A stretch of DNA of 42,259 nt. Source: an uncultured Eubacterium sp. GTDB taxonomy: Bacteria; Bacillota; Clostridia; Lachnospirales; Lachnospiraceae. Every line of letters starts with the position of its first letter. Position 1 is the first letter of the stretch. The stretch is taken from NCBI GenBank assembly GCA_945939115.1, contig CAMEVC010000021.1, positions 1 through 42,259 of the forward strand, written 5' to 3'. The position numbers and the translations under genes are program-made. The notes beneath the pieces were generated by a model. It ran no database searches. It saw nothing but the letters and a program-made list of their open reading frames with translations, and had not been told where the DNA came from. Positions 26,605 to 35,479 of the stretch are shown here, one piece after another.

Positions 26605-28296
26605 TTATACGCTGAAATGCTTAATGCTTTCCTCTAATCCGTCCGAAATGGACTTTAATTTCTCTGTATTCTCCTCAATATGCCTGAAATTATCTGATAC
26701 AAGATTAGCATTAGCACTTACTTCCTGGGTAGTTGCCGCATTTCTTCCGGCAATATCTGACAGTTCCTTCACTGTCTTAACTATTTCCCGCCTTGCATTA
26801 TCAAGATATGTTACGCTGCCCTCAATTACATTCATGCTTTCCATGGACTCCTGCAGTCTTATCATAACCTCATCGGTCATTATCTTAGTTTCATTCATAT
26901 TGTTAGTCTGATTCTCAATTGTGCCTGCAACATTTCCCATAATATCCACAGCAGCATTAGAATCCTCCATAAGTCTGGAAACAATCTCCTCAATCTGGCT
27001 GCTTGATTCATTAGACATATTGGCAAGCTTCTGTATCTGGTCAGCTACAACAGCAAAACCCTTTCCATTCTCACCTGCCCTGGCAGCCTCAATGCTGGCA
27101 TTAAGGCTAAGCAGACTCGTCTCCTCTGCTATAGAGGCAATTAATTCTGTTGCCTCTTTTATCTTCTGGACTGACTTGTTAGTCTGGCTTGTCTGCACTG
27201 ATATCTGCTGAATAAGACTTCTTACTTCCTCATTGCTCTCTAACAGTTTATGTATAGTCTCTGCATTTTTCTGCTCGGACTCATGCATTGCCTTGGCATT
27301 CTGCTTCATATCAGACATTTCTCTTGAGGTCTGCTCAATTCTCTCTCCCATGTCTGCAATATTATCTGATGCCCTTCCTGATATAGATGCCTGCATTGAC
27401 GCACTTTCAGCAATGCTGTTAACCGCATTACCTACTTCATTCATGGAACCTGTGGTGTCTCTTGCTGTATTCTCCAACTCCCCCGAAGCAGCAAGTACCG
27501 CTTTTGCGTTCTCTGCGATTGTCTCAATACTTTTTGCCATCTCTCCCTGTAATTCCTTAATTGCTCTTGATAAATCGCCAATCTCATCTTTTCTGTTCAA
27601 AAGTTTCCTGTCAATATCCGTCTTTAAGTTACCACTTGCAACGGACTGTACAGCACCGATACTTTTTTTCAAAGAACCTGTCATTGACCCGGTAAAAAGA
27701 ACTGCTAACACAATACACGCAAGCATCATAACACCTGCAACAGCAATAATAGTATAGACAATCCTGTTGATTGCGGCATCTTTATCATTCTTGTTGGTTC
27801 CCACAAATATCATACCTATAGGAGTGTCACTGTCATCCTGACATACAGGTATATAATAACCGTAACATACAGTTCCATTAAGATATACCGACTTGCTGAA
27901 GTACTCCTCGCCCTTCTCGAGAACATTTTTTACAATTGTATCTCCGGCCGGGGAACCAAGCACTCTCTCACCATTTTCATCCACTGCTGAAGTCATCACT
28001 CTCCTGTCTCCATAGAAAAATGTAACTTCCATCCCTGACTTTTCCTTGATATTATCAACAAGACTCTCTGACTTGGAAATATTATAACTTCCCTTCCATA
28101 TATCTCCATTCTGTGCTTCCTGATAATCTCCTGTATTCTGATTATAAGCTGCATATGTTGCCGTTGCCGCACTCTGCAGTGCCTCTTTAATCTCCTTTAC
28201 CAATGCTCCTTTAACAAACGTAAGGGAAATCAGTATCACTGCCGCTCCCAGTATAAGAACAGGCAGTACTATCAACGAAAATATTTTCTTCTTCAT
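26605..28296 (-). CDS. Membrane methyl-accepting chemotaxis protein with extracellular Cache-like sensor
   Basis: A complete 563-residue receptor: membrane helix 1 (about 5-30), an extracellular Cache-like sensor domain (about 40-180, with the PAS-type segment [20 protein letters not shown] and later [11 protein letters not shown]), membrane helix 2 (about 183-210), HAMP (about 207-260), and a signalling domain with tip [20 protein letters not shown]. The ligand is unknown. It follows the BMP-type lipoprotein by 16 bases with its own AAGGGGG ribosome site, so it belongs to a trio with that protein and the GGDEF gene. Confidence 0.93.
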   Translation of the reverse strand: MKKKIFSLIVLPVLILGAAVILISLTFVKGALVKEIKEALQSAATATYAAYNQNTGDYQEAQNGDIWKGSYNISKSESLVDNIKEKSGMEVTFFYGDRRVMTSAVDENGERVLGSPAGDTIVKNVLEKGEEYFSKSVYLNGTVCYGYYIPVCQDDSDTPIGMIFVGTNKNDKDAAINRIVYTIIAVAGVMMLACIVLAVLFTGSMTGSLKKSIGAVQSVASGNLKTDIDRKLLNRKDEIGDLSRAIKELQGEMAKSIETIAENAKAVLAASGELENTARDTTGSMNEVGNAVNSIAESASMQASISGRASDNIADMGERIEQTSREMSDMKQNAKAMHESEQKNAETIHKLLESNEEVRSLIQQISVQTSQTNKSVQKIKEATELIASIAEETSLLSLNASIEAARAGENGKGFAVVADQIQKLANMSNESSSQIEEIVSRLMEDSNAAVDIMGNVAGTIENQTNNMNETKIMTDEVMIRLQESMESMNVIEGSVTYLDNARREIVKTVKELSDIAGRNAATTQEVSANANLVSDNFRHIEENTEKLKSISDGLEESIKHFSV

Positions 28297-28312
28297 CTGT
28301 ATATCCCCCTTA

Positions 28313-29497
28313 CTATTTCACTAATTGAACATTCTTGTAATACCAGTTAATCTTACCTGTTATAGTGGCATCATCCAGAGTCTGACCTGCTTTTCCGATA
28401 ATCTCGCCGGTGTTAGTCTGTATCTCTCCGTCAAATACATTGAAGGAACCTGACAGTATCTTTGCTTTAGCCTCATCTACCTTCTTCTGGGTTCCATCAA
28501 CACAGAAGTCAGCCAGGTCTGTTATTGCAACAAGCCCCTCCTGCATACCGCCGTAATAATTATCACCTTTCCATGTTCCATCTATAATACTCTGTACAGC
28601 TGATGTGTAGTAAGCACTCCAGTCCCATATAACACTGCACAGACATGAATCAGGTGTCTCCTTCCTCATATCAGAATTATAACCTATTCCATACGCTCCT
28701 GCTTCCTGTGCCATAGTCTGTGGAAAAGCTGTATCACAATGCTGTGCCATAACATCACATCCCATGCCAAGAAGTTCCTTTGAGGCTGCCGCCTCCGCCT
28801 GAGGATCATACCAGCTGTTAGTTACTTTCACATAAACAACAGCATTTGAATTGACAGAAGCCACTCCCATTGCAAATGCGTCTATTCCCCCTGTAACTTC
28901 CGCATTAGTGGAATCCTGCGCTGCAACATATCCGATTTTATTGGTTTTCGTATTCAAACCGGCAACTATTCCACTCAGATATCTTGCCTGATATATTCTT
29001 CCAAAATAATTGGTAAAGTTCTTTCCGTTGCTTTTGTATCCTGTTCCGTGACAGAAATATATATCAGGATACTTTTCTGCCATTTCTGCGGTCACATCCA
29101 TATAACCCCAGCTTGTTGTAAATATAATGTTGCATCCTGCATCAACGCACTCCTGAATTGCTTTTCTTGTAGCAGCCTCGTCTGTGTCGTCAACATTAAT
29201 TTTCCTTACTATCTGATCATTGGAAAGTCTGAGATTCTTCTGCATTCCCTGAATGCCAAGGTCATGTGTATAGGTATATCCGCTTCCCTCTGCCGGGTCA
29301 GTCAAATGCAGTACACCAACCTTAATATCCTCCTTAGCAATTCCTTTGCCATTGCCGGTACTATTGTTTTTCCCGGAATCTGTGTCCACATACCCTTCAT
29401 TAACAGCATAATCATCAAATTGTGTCCCTGTACCGCACCCTGTAAACATTATCAATACAAGACACAAAGCAATACCTCTCAGCCATTTTTTCCCCAT
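28313..29497 (-). CDS. BMP-family (Med/PnrA-like) substrate-binding lipoprotein
   Basis: Lipobox LIMFTGC after a Lys-charged signal peptide shows a surface lipoprotein of 394 residues. The mature part has BMP-family segments: [20 protein letters not shown], then [23 protein letters not shown], then [18 protein letters not shown]. Characterised relatives bind nucleosides. I chose the ATG at 29495-29497 with AGGAGG upstream; a longer reading frame from 29587 runs inside the previous gene. There is no ABC ATPase or permease nearby. It lies 1 base after the GGDEF gene and is followed by a chemoreceptor, suggesting that here it works as a ligand sensor. Confidence 0.92.
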   Translation of the reverse strand: MGKKWLRGIALCLVLIMFTGCGTGTQFDDYAVNEGYVDTDSGKNNSTGNGKGIAKEDIKVGVLHLTDPAEGSGYTYTHDLGIQGMQKNLRLSNDQIVRKINVDDTDEAATRKAIQECVDAGCNIIFTTSWGYMDVTAEMAEKYPDIYFCHGTGYKSNGKNFTNYFGRIYQARYLSGIVAGLNTKTNKIGYVAAQDSTNAEVTGGIDAFAMGVASVNSNAVVYVKVTNSWYDPQAEAAASKELLGMGCDVMAQHCDTAFPQTMAQEAGAYGIGYNSDMRKETPDSCLCSVIWDWSAYYTSAVQSIIDGTWKGDNYYGGMQEGLVAITDLADFCVDGTQKKVDEAKAKILSGSFNVFDGEIQTNTGEIIGKAGQTLDDATITGKINWYYKNVQLVK

Positions 29498-29498
29498 A

Positions 29499-30833
29499 CT
29501 ATTTCCTCCTGTCAAGTCGATTATTCCTGTAATACTGTGACTTATCCTCATACATAAGCTTCTCTGCTTCTGACAATAATCTGTCAAAACCTTCTCTTAT
29601 ATTATCCCGCCATATTGAACCCACGGACATATTCACAGAATTAGAATTCATATTATTTTTCAGCTTCACGATATTATCATTAAACTTATCTTTCTCTATC
29701 TTCGGACACAGCACAAGAAGTTCATCTCCTCCAACGCGGAACAGTCCCCATCCTTCGAATGCTTCTTTCATACACGCACATGCATTAAGAATCAGCCTGT
29801 CTCCAGCCTTATGTCCCTGTGTATCATTCACTTGCTTAAGACCAATTATATCACAATACACAATTCCCATGCACTCGTCAGGATTAATATTGTTTATATA
29901 CTCCTCCATTGCAAATCTGTTACCGAATTCAGTAAGCTTATCACTGTAGCTCATTACCTTTAACTGTTTTACCAGTTCACGCCTTTTAATACATGAAATA
30001 ATAAAATGAGCCATAATCTGGAGCATATTCCGGGCGTAGTCAATAGCCACCTCGGGAGGATTGTCTACCCCATAAAATCCTATAACTTTATTGCCATCAT
30101 ACAGAGGAACAACTACAAGAGCCCGTATATCCTGGCGTTTCAGATTGTCATACTGTAGAGGGTCTTTTTCCCTTATATCCTCAATATCCTTAATAATAAT
30201 ATTCCGGTTCTCATCGAAAACACGATACCACTGCTCGCAAATCTGGGGCGGAAGATTCTGAAGGTTATCCTTCTCAGGTGCAACACCGCTTGCAACCCAC
30301 TCGTATGTGTTGTCATCTCCGCCGCTTCTGTTCTTCTCAAAAATATAAGTTCTCTCACCTCTCAGGGATTTCCCGAGATATTCCAGAAGAACATCTAAAG
30401 ACTTATCCGGGGTTGATGCCTGAAGTGCAATTCTGAATCCCTCATTAGCCAGTGCCTCCAGATTCTGGTAGCTTTGAATCATATTGCTCTGCTGTTCCTG
30501 AATACTGTTATCCAATGCCAGTTCTATACGGCATCTTCTTCCATCCTCGCAAACCATAGTATCCTTCAACGCAAAATGCTTACCAAGAAGCGGATTATAA
30601 TACCTCCACTCTTTAAAGCCACCCTCTTCCAATTCACAATTGTTACAAATGCTGCATGGTGTGCTGTTTCCATGTAACACCTCATAACATTTCTTCCCAT
30701 GAATATCCTCAGACGAATTAAATCCATATGTATCAAGGGCCTTTTTATTCATATAGATAATCTCATATTTATCCATATCTGATACATATACTAATTCGTT
30801 CATGTTTTCAAAAAATTCCCATATTTTCTCCAT
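29499..30833 (-). CDS. PAS-GAF-GGDEF protein, putative diguanylate cyclase
   Basis: This 444-residue cytoplasmic protein has a PAS domain (about 1-115) with a cysteine-rich insert (CYEVLHGNSTPCSICNNCEL), a GAF domain (about 125-275) and a GGDEF domain (about 290-444). The active-site motif reads GGDEL, not GGDEF/GGEEF, and the RxxD product-inhibition site upstream is absent. GGDEL variants can be active, so cyclase activity is likely but unproven. I chose the ATG at 30831-30833 (AGGGG 7 bases upstream). It heads the operon with the BMP lipoprotein and chemoreceptor. Confidence 0.88.
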   Translation of the reverse strand: MEKIWEFFENMNELVYVSDMDKYEIIYMNKKALDTYGFNSSEDIHGKKCYEVLHGNSTPCSICNNCELEEGGFKEWRYYNPLLGKHFALKDTMVCEDGRRCRIELALDNSIQEQQSNMIQSYQNLEALANEGFRIALQASTPDKSLDVLLEYLGKSLRGERTYIFEKNRSGGDDNTYEWVASGVAPEKDNLQNLPPQICEQWYRVFDENRNIIIKDIEDIREKDPLQYDNLKRQDIRALVVVPLYDGNKVIGFYGVDNPPEVAIDYARNMLQIMAHFIISCIKRRELVKQLKVMSYSDKLTEFGNRFAMEEYINNINPDECMGIVYCDIIGLKQVNDTQGHKAGDRLILNACACMKEAFEGWGLFRVGGDELLVLCPKIEKDKFNDNIVKLKNNMNSNSVNMSVGSIWRDNIREGFDRLLSEAEKLMYEDKSQYYRNNRLDRRK

Positions 30834-30944
30834 AACAGTACCCCTACCCTTAATCATTAAGTTTTCACAAAAATGACCTATCTGTATTATAAATTACCCT
30901 CCCAAAAAATGCTACTTTTTTATGAATACATATATTTACAATAT

Positions 30945-30987
30945 AAAAAAAGCCAGAGAAATATCAAATGTTTTCTCTCTGGCTTTT
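30945..30987 (-). terminator. Terminator after dapL
   Basis: On the minus strand AAAAGCCAGAGA and TCTCTGGCTTTT enclose a 16-base loop (stem arms 30951-30959 and 30976-30984, extended by A-T pairs), followed by a T-run (30945-30950). It lies about 20 bases after the dapL stop. Confidence 0.8.
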
Positions 30988-31005
30988 ATTCTTAACTATA
31001 TATAA

Positions 31006-32220
31006 TTAAAGCGCCTTAATTCTCTCAAGTGCCTTAACAGTATTCTCATATGAGCCAAATGCTGTAAGTCTGAAATATCCTTCACCGCTTGGGCCAAATC
31101 CTGAGCCCGGTGTACCAACAACATTAGCATTTTCAAGAAGATAGTCAAAGAATTCCCAGCTTGTCATCTTATCCGGAGTCTTTAACCAGATATATGGTGC
31201 ATTGACACCACCTGATACTGTATATCCTGCTGACTTGAGTCCTTCAAGGATAGTCTTTGCATTGTTCATGTAATAAGCAATCTGCTCTCCAGTCTGCTTC
31301 TGTCCGGCTTCTGAGTAAACTGCCTCTCCTGCTCTCTGCACAATATAAGGAGCACCGTTGAACTTAGTACCATGTCTTCTTGCCCAGAGGCTGTGAAGCG
31401 TCACATCGCCACACTTCAAATCCTTAGGAATAACTGTAAATCCAAGTCTTACTCCTGTAAATCCTGCATTCTTTGAGAAAGACCTTAACTCAATTGCACA
31501 GGTTCTTGCACCTTCACACTCATAAATAGTATGCGGAACGTTCTCCTCTGAAATGTAAGCCTCATAAGCTGCATCGTAAATAATAACAGCTTTAACCCTG
31601 TTAGCATAATCAACCCACTTCTGAAGCTCATCCTTAGTAATTGTAGAGCCTGTTGGATTGTTAGGGAAACACAGATATATGATATCAGGTGTCTCTGATG
31701 GAAGTTCCGGTGCAAAATTAGTCTCTGCTGTACAAGGCATATACACTACATTGCTCCAAGCCTGTTTCTCCGCTATATAGTCACCTGTCCTTCCTGCCAT
31801 GGCATTAGTATCAACATATACAGGATATACAGGATCACATACTGCAATCTTATTATCCACTGAAAAAATATCTCCAATATTACCGGAATCAGACTTAGCT
31901 CCGTCTGAAACAAATATCTCATCTGCTGAAATATCACATCCACGCTTCTTATAATCGTGATCTGCAATTACACTTCTCAAAAACTCATATCCTAAATCCG
32001 GTGCATAGCCATGAAATGTCTCAGCATTTCCCATCTCGTCAACTGACTTATGCAGAGCTTCAATAACTGCCGGTGCTAAAGGCTGTGTTACATCACCGAT
32101 TCCAAGTCTTATAATTTCCTTATCAGGATTCGCCTGCTGATATGCGGCAACTTTCTTGGCAATTGTTGAGAAAAGATAGCTTCCGGGAAGCTTCAAGTAA
32201 TTATCATTAATCTTAAACAT
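31006..32220 (-). CDS. dapL: LL-diaminopimelate aminotransferase
   Basis: PLP-dependent transaminase that makes LL-diaminopimelate from tetrahydrodipicolinate, bypassing the dapD/dapE route, for lysine and peptidoglycan. At 404 residues it has the typical length and start (FKINDNYLKLPGSYLFSTIA). The PLP-lysine segment is LRSFSKNAGFTGVRLGFT, and the PLP-contacting YLCFPNNPTGS is present. The ATG follows AGGAGG. Its promoter, with -35 box at the end of the upstream J-domain gene, gives it independent expression. Confidence 0.96.
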   Translation of the reverse strand: MFKINDNYLKLPGSYLFSTIAKKVAAYQQANPDKEIIRLGIGDVTQPLAPAVIEALHKSVDEMGNAETFHGYAPDLGYEFLRSVIADHDYKKRGCDISADEIFVSDGAKSDSGNIGDIFSVDNKIAVCDPVYPVYVDTNAMAGRTGDYIAEKQAWSNVVYMPCTAETNFAPELPSETPDIIYLCFPNNPTGSTITKDELQKWVDYANRVKAVIIYDAAYEAYISEENVPHTIYECEGARTCAIELRSFSKNAGFTGVRLGFTVIPKDLKCGDVTLHSLWARRHGTKFNGAPYIVQRAGEAVYSEAGQKQTGEQIAYYMNNAKTILEGLKSAGYTVSGGVNAPYIWLKTPDKMTSWEFFDYLLENANVVGTPGSGFGPSGEGYFRLTAFGSYENTVKALERIKAL

Positions 32221-32255
32221 ACATTCCTCCTACTTGTTTTCCAAAACTGATGTTT

Positions 32256-32284
32256 ATTATACATCATTTTATCTCATGTTCCAA
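32256..32284 (-). promoter_or_regulatory. dapL promoter
   Basis: On the minus strand TTGGAA (32279-32284), 17-base spacer, TATAAT (32256-32261). The -35 hexamer lies inside the last codons of the J-domain gene. Confidence 0.75.
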
Positions 32285-32765
32285 GATAAAATCTCGACAA
32301 TCTTTCATATTCTGTATTAATAGCCTGCAGAAGTTCCTTATCTCCGTGCGTATTATCCGGATGAAATATCTTTAAGAGAGCCTTATATCTTTTCTTAAGG
32401 GAATCCGAATCATCTACTCCCTTAAAGAAAATCTTGACATTCTCAGCGTTAGACATACTTCTTCTGGCCTCGCGGTATACCTTATCTCTGTACATAAGCT
32501 TCTCCCGCTCGAACTTCTCCTTATCTATAGCAAGCTGTCTGGTCTCTTTCTCCAGTATGCTCCATTTCTGATCGAAAAGATTTTTCTGTCCCTCGAGCTG
32601 CTTCTTGAGAAGCATATTACGGCTCTGTTGTCTCTGCAGCATCCCCATCTGTATCTCAATAAGCTTGCGCTCATCCTCAAGATTACGGCTCAGCTCCTGC
32701 AATCGTATATTCTCTTTAAATAACCATTTCTTCTGCTTCTCTTCATCATCCTGATCATCAAACAT
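32274..32765 (-). CDS. J-domain protein with N-terminal coiled coil
   Basis: A 163-residue protein with a long charged coiled-coil region (about 15-110) and a C-terminal J-like domain (about 120-160) with the HPD signature in LLKIFHPDNTHGD. The HPD motif is what stimulates DnaK ATPase. It is not the canonical DnaJ (no Gly/Phe or zinc domain), so it would be a specialised co-chaperone whose coiled coil chooses the client. I chose the ATG at 32763-32765, with GGAGG 6 bases upstream. The client is unknown. Confidence 0.82.
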   Translation of the reverse strand: MFDDQDDEEKQKKWLFKENIRLQELSRNLEDERKLIEIQMGMLQRQQSRNMLLKKQLEGQKNLFDQKWSILEKETRQLAIDKEKFEREKLMYRDKVYREARRSMSNAENVKIFFKGVDDSDSLKKRYKALLKIFHPDNTHGDKELLQAINTEYERLSRFYLGT

Positions 32766-32833
32766 TGCAACCTCCACGCCGGCAAACCCCTATATACCGG
32801 CTGCAAATCATATTTGAAACAATCTTAGTACAC

Positions 32834-33175
32834 TCAGACAGCGCTATGAAACCAGAAAACCTTTACCGGTTTTGCCTCACTTGCAGTCTTAATCGTATGA
32901 AAAACCCCCGGCAAAGCAACAAAGGAATCCCCTGCCTTAATTGGAAATTCAAGGTCATTAAGCTTAACATAGCCTTCACCCTCAAGGACATAAAACCCCT
33001 CCTGGTCATCATGTGCTCCCGGATTGGGATTAAATTCTGTATCGGCGTATACGGACACACCTGAACAGCATCCGTTAACGCATCCGTTTTCCTCTGTAAG
33101 AAACTTATATCCCCGTTTTCCCTCTCCCTGTTTTGCTATAACTTCCTCCATTGTGATGTAAGGTTTCTTATCCAT
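32834..33175 (-). CDS. Cupin-domain protein
   Basis: A 113-residue single-domain cupin. Motif 1 is PGAHDDQEGFYVLEGEGYVK and motif 2 is GDSFVALPGVFHTI, giving His, Gln/Glu and His as candidate metal ligands. A Cys-rich insert (CVNGCC) precedes the barrel. It follows the GH105 gene by 74 bases, with a terminator in between whose T-run ends right at this gene's GGAGG. A role in uronate handling with GH105 is possible by context only; the KdgF-type cupin in this window is the one at 36856. Confidence 0.85.
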   Translation of the reverse strand: MDKKPYITMEEVIAKQGEGKRGYKFLTEENGCVNGCCSGVSVYADTEFNPNPGAHDDQEGFYVLEGEGYVKLNDLEFPIKAGDSFVALPGVFHTIKTASEAKPVKVFWFHSAV

Positions 33176-33187
33176 ACCAATACCTCC

Positions 33188-33226
33188 AAAAAATACGGGG
33201 TCTTAACAAATGCTTTAAGACCCCGT
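33188..33226 (-). terminator. Terminator between GH105 and the cupin gene, abutting the cupin ribosome site
   Basis: On the minus strand ACGGGGTCTTAA and TTAAGACCCCGT (33215-33226 and 33195-33206) form a perfect 12-bp stem with an 8-base loop. A run of six T follows at once by GGAGG of the cupin gene. Confidence 0.85.
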
Positions 33227-33249
33227 TATATTATGATTATTAATTATGA

Positions 33250-34395
33250 TTACTTATTCTCATATCTTAAAAGCTCTGTATATGCCAGAAGGAATGGACC
33301 TACACCCTTGGCATCGTCTTCAACGATAGGCTCTGACATATAGTAATCATATGTTCCCGGGCGTCTTGCATTTCCGCCAAGTCCTGCAACAAGGCAGATA
33401 CCACCAAGTGACAACGAGCCATCTTCCTTAGTCTTTAAGTATCTTGAGCAGATTCCGTCAATAGCTTTCTTAGCATACTGAGCATAATCATCTGTGAGGA
33501 ATCCAAGACGGACACCCTTAAGAAGAGCATATGCCATGATTGAACTTCCGCTTGTCTCAAGATAATTCTTGTCCATACCGCCATAGTTAACTACCTGGTA
33601 CCACATACCACTCTCATCCTGATACTTAAGCATGGAATCAATAAGATCCTTAAATGCATTCTCGAGCATCTTGCACTCTGCATCATACTTATGGTCACTG
33701 TTATCAACCTGGTCAAGTGTATCAAGAAGAGCCATTGTATACCATCCAATTGCTCTTAACCAGCTATGCTGTGATAAACCTGTAACCTTATCACACCAGA
33801 ATGCCTCCTTGCTTGTATCAATAGCATGGAAATAAAGTCCGTTGAGAGGGTTGCGCATATTCTCAATTACGAACTTAAACTGTCCGAAAATGTCAGGATA
33901 GTTCTTCCTGTTATTATATCTTGTCTCATATTCAAGATAGAATGGGAGTCCCATATAAAGTCCGTCAAGCCATACCTGATTAGGGTAAATATCCTTATGC
34001 CAGAAGCTTCTTGCCTCATTCTGGCATCTAGGCATAATCTCAATCTGAGAGTATACAAGGTCAGCCGCTTTCTTATATTTCTCCTTGCCTGTAAGGTCAT
34101 ATAATTCAAATAATGTCTTACCTGCATTAACATTATCAATATTCTTCTCGCCAACGCTGTAACCGTCAATTGTACCGTCTTCAAAAACTCTGTAATCAAT
34201 GAAGTCATCAGCGAACTTAAGATATTTCTCCTCCTTAGTCAATGCATACATCTGAAGCACTGCCTTGATCATACATCCATCGATATAATTCCACTTAGAC
34301 TTCAGTCCCTGCTTAATCTTCTCGATGTTCCAAACCGGTGCGTCTGGTGTGCTCTTTTCCAAAAGTCCGTCAATATACTTTACTACTACGTCCAT
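33250..34395 (-). CDS. GH105 unsaturated rhamnogalacturonyl hydrolase
   Basis: Cytoplasmic enzyme (no signal peptide) that removes unsaturated galacturonate from rhamnogalacturonan or pectin fragments after lyase cutting. In 381 residues the (alpha/alpha)6-barrel signatures are visible: QVWLDGLYMGLPFYLEYE, whose Asp144 corresponds to the catalytic Asp of YteR, WLRAIGWYTMALLDTL, and YLETSGSSIMAYALLKGVRL. The ATG follows AAGGAG. A predicted promoter (34460-34489) puts a run of eight G at the transcript start. Confidence 0.92.
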   Translation of the reverse strand: MDVVVKYIDGLLEKSTPDAPVWNIEKIKQGLKSKWNYIDGCMIKAVLQMYALTKEEKYLKFADDFIDYRVFEDGTIDGYSVGEKNIDNVNAGKTLFELYDLTGKEKYKKAADLVYSQIEIMPRCQNEARSFWHKDIYPNQVWLDGLYMGLPFYLEYETRYNNRKNYPDIFGQFKFVIENMRNPLNGLYFHAIDTSKEAFWCDKVTGLSQHSWLRAIGWYTMALLDTLDQVDNSDHKYDAECKMLENAFKDLIDSMLKYQDESGMWYQVVNYGGMDKNYLETSGSSIMAYALLKGVRLGFLTDDYAQYAKKAIDGICSRYLKTKEDGSLSLGGICLVAGLGGNARRPGTYDYYMSEPIVEDDAKGVGPFLLAYTELLRYENK

Positions 34396-34445
34396 TATTC
34401 GTGTCTCCTTATGTTCACTTGAGGGAAGTCTGAAATATGTTACTA

Positions 34446-34489
34446 CCCCCCCCGGATAATATATAAAAATTGTACACTAAAAAAAACAA
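34446..34489 (-). promoter_or_regulatory. Predicted GH105 promoter with G8 tract at the start point
   Basis: On the minus strand TTGTTT (34484-34489), 18-base spacer, TATATA (34460-34465), then TTATCC and eight consecutive G (34446-34453). Seven bases past the -10 box is the first G of the run, so transcripts may begin in it. Confidence 0.5.
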
Positions 34490-34618
34490 TTACGCAACCA
34501 CATTTTACCTATTTTAGCTAAATTCGCAGATTTATGTTGACGATACATAATTTTAGTACGAAAATATAGGATACAGATATTATTGTATTTTAAAATATAT
34601 CGGAGGATAGAATATTTT

Positions 34619-35467
34619 ATGAAAACTGGAATTGTATTTGAAGGTGGAGCTTTCAGGACAATATTTTCCTGCGGCGTAATGGATGCTATGTTAGAGAATA
34701 AAATCATGCCGGATTATATGATAGGCGTTTCAGCAGGTGCTGCCTATGGCGTGTCAATGGCATCCGGACAGGTTGGCAGAAATCTTAAGATTCTCATGAA
34801 TTACAGAAATGACAGAAGATATATGGGACTTAACAACATGGTGGACAGGAATAACCGCTCAATTTATGGACTTGACTTTGCTTTTGACACAATCCCTAAC
34901 GAGCTTGTTCCTTTTGACTACGATGCATTTCACCGATACAAGGGTACATTTAAATGTGTTGTAACTAATGTTCTGACAGGCAAGCCTGAATATAAAGTGT
35001 TCACCGGAGATGATCCGTCTAACCAGCTTATAAAAGCAAGTTGCGCTCTTCCCCTTGCTTTCCCTCTGATTTATGTTGATGGAACTCCTTATCTTGATGG
35101 TGGTCTTGGGGATTCTATTCCTTTCGAGAAGGCTTTTGAAGATGGATGCGACAGAGTAATCGTAGTTCTCACAAGAGAAGCCGGTTATAGAAAGAAGACA
35201 ACCAGCTCCGTAAAATCTGTCGCCAGAGCATATCTTAAGTATCCTGAAATCCAGCGCGCGCTTCTTACCAGAGCCGAGCGGTATAACAGAAGCCTAAAGC
35301 GCCTCGAAAGATACGAAAAAGAGGGCAGATGTCTTGTAATCCGCCCAACTAAAAGCAAGGGCTTTGGCAAACTTGAAAAAGATTTGAACAAAATCCTGTC
35401 AATGTATAATGACGGTTATAATCAGGGTTATGCCTTGATTAACGACATACAGAGATTTTATCATTAA
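34619..35467 (+). CDS. Patatin-like phospholipase
   Basis: A cytoplasmic serine hydrolase of the patatin family, 282 residues. The oxyanion loop FEGGAFR (about 7-13), nucleophile GVSAG (Ser38) and the catalytic Asp of YLDGG (Asp160) are all present, so it should be active on acyl lipids; the natural substrate is unknown. The ATG at 34619 has GGAGG 12 bases upstream, slightly far. Single gene, convergent with the YdcF-like gene, flanked by an A/T-rich promoter region with TTGACG. Confidence 0.9.
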   Translation: MKTGIVFEGGAFRTIFSCGVMDAMLENKIMPDYMIGVSAGAAYGVSMASGQVGRNLKILMNYRNDRRYMGLNNMVDRNNRSIYGLDFAFDTIPNELVPFDYDAFHRYKGTFKCVVTNVLTGKPEYKVFTGDDPSNQLIKASCALPLAFPLIYVDGTPYLDGGLGDSIPFEKAFEDGCDRVIVVLTREAGYRKKTTSSVKSVARAYLKYPEIQRALLTRAERYNRSLKRLERYEKEGRCLVIRPTKSKGFGKLEKDLNKILSMYNDGYNQGYALINDIQRFYH

Positions 35468-35479
35468 CAGATTTCATAA

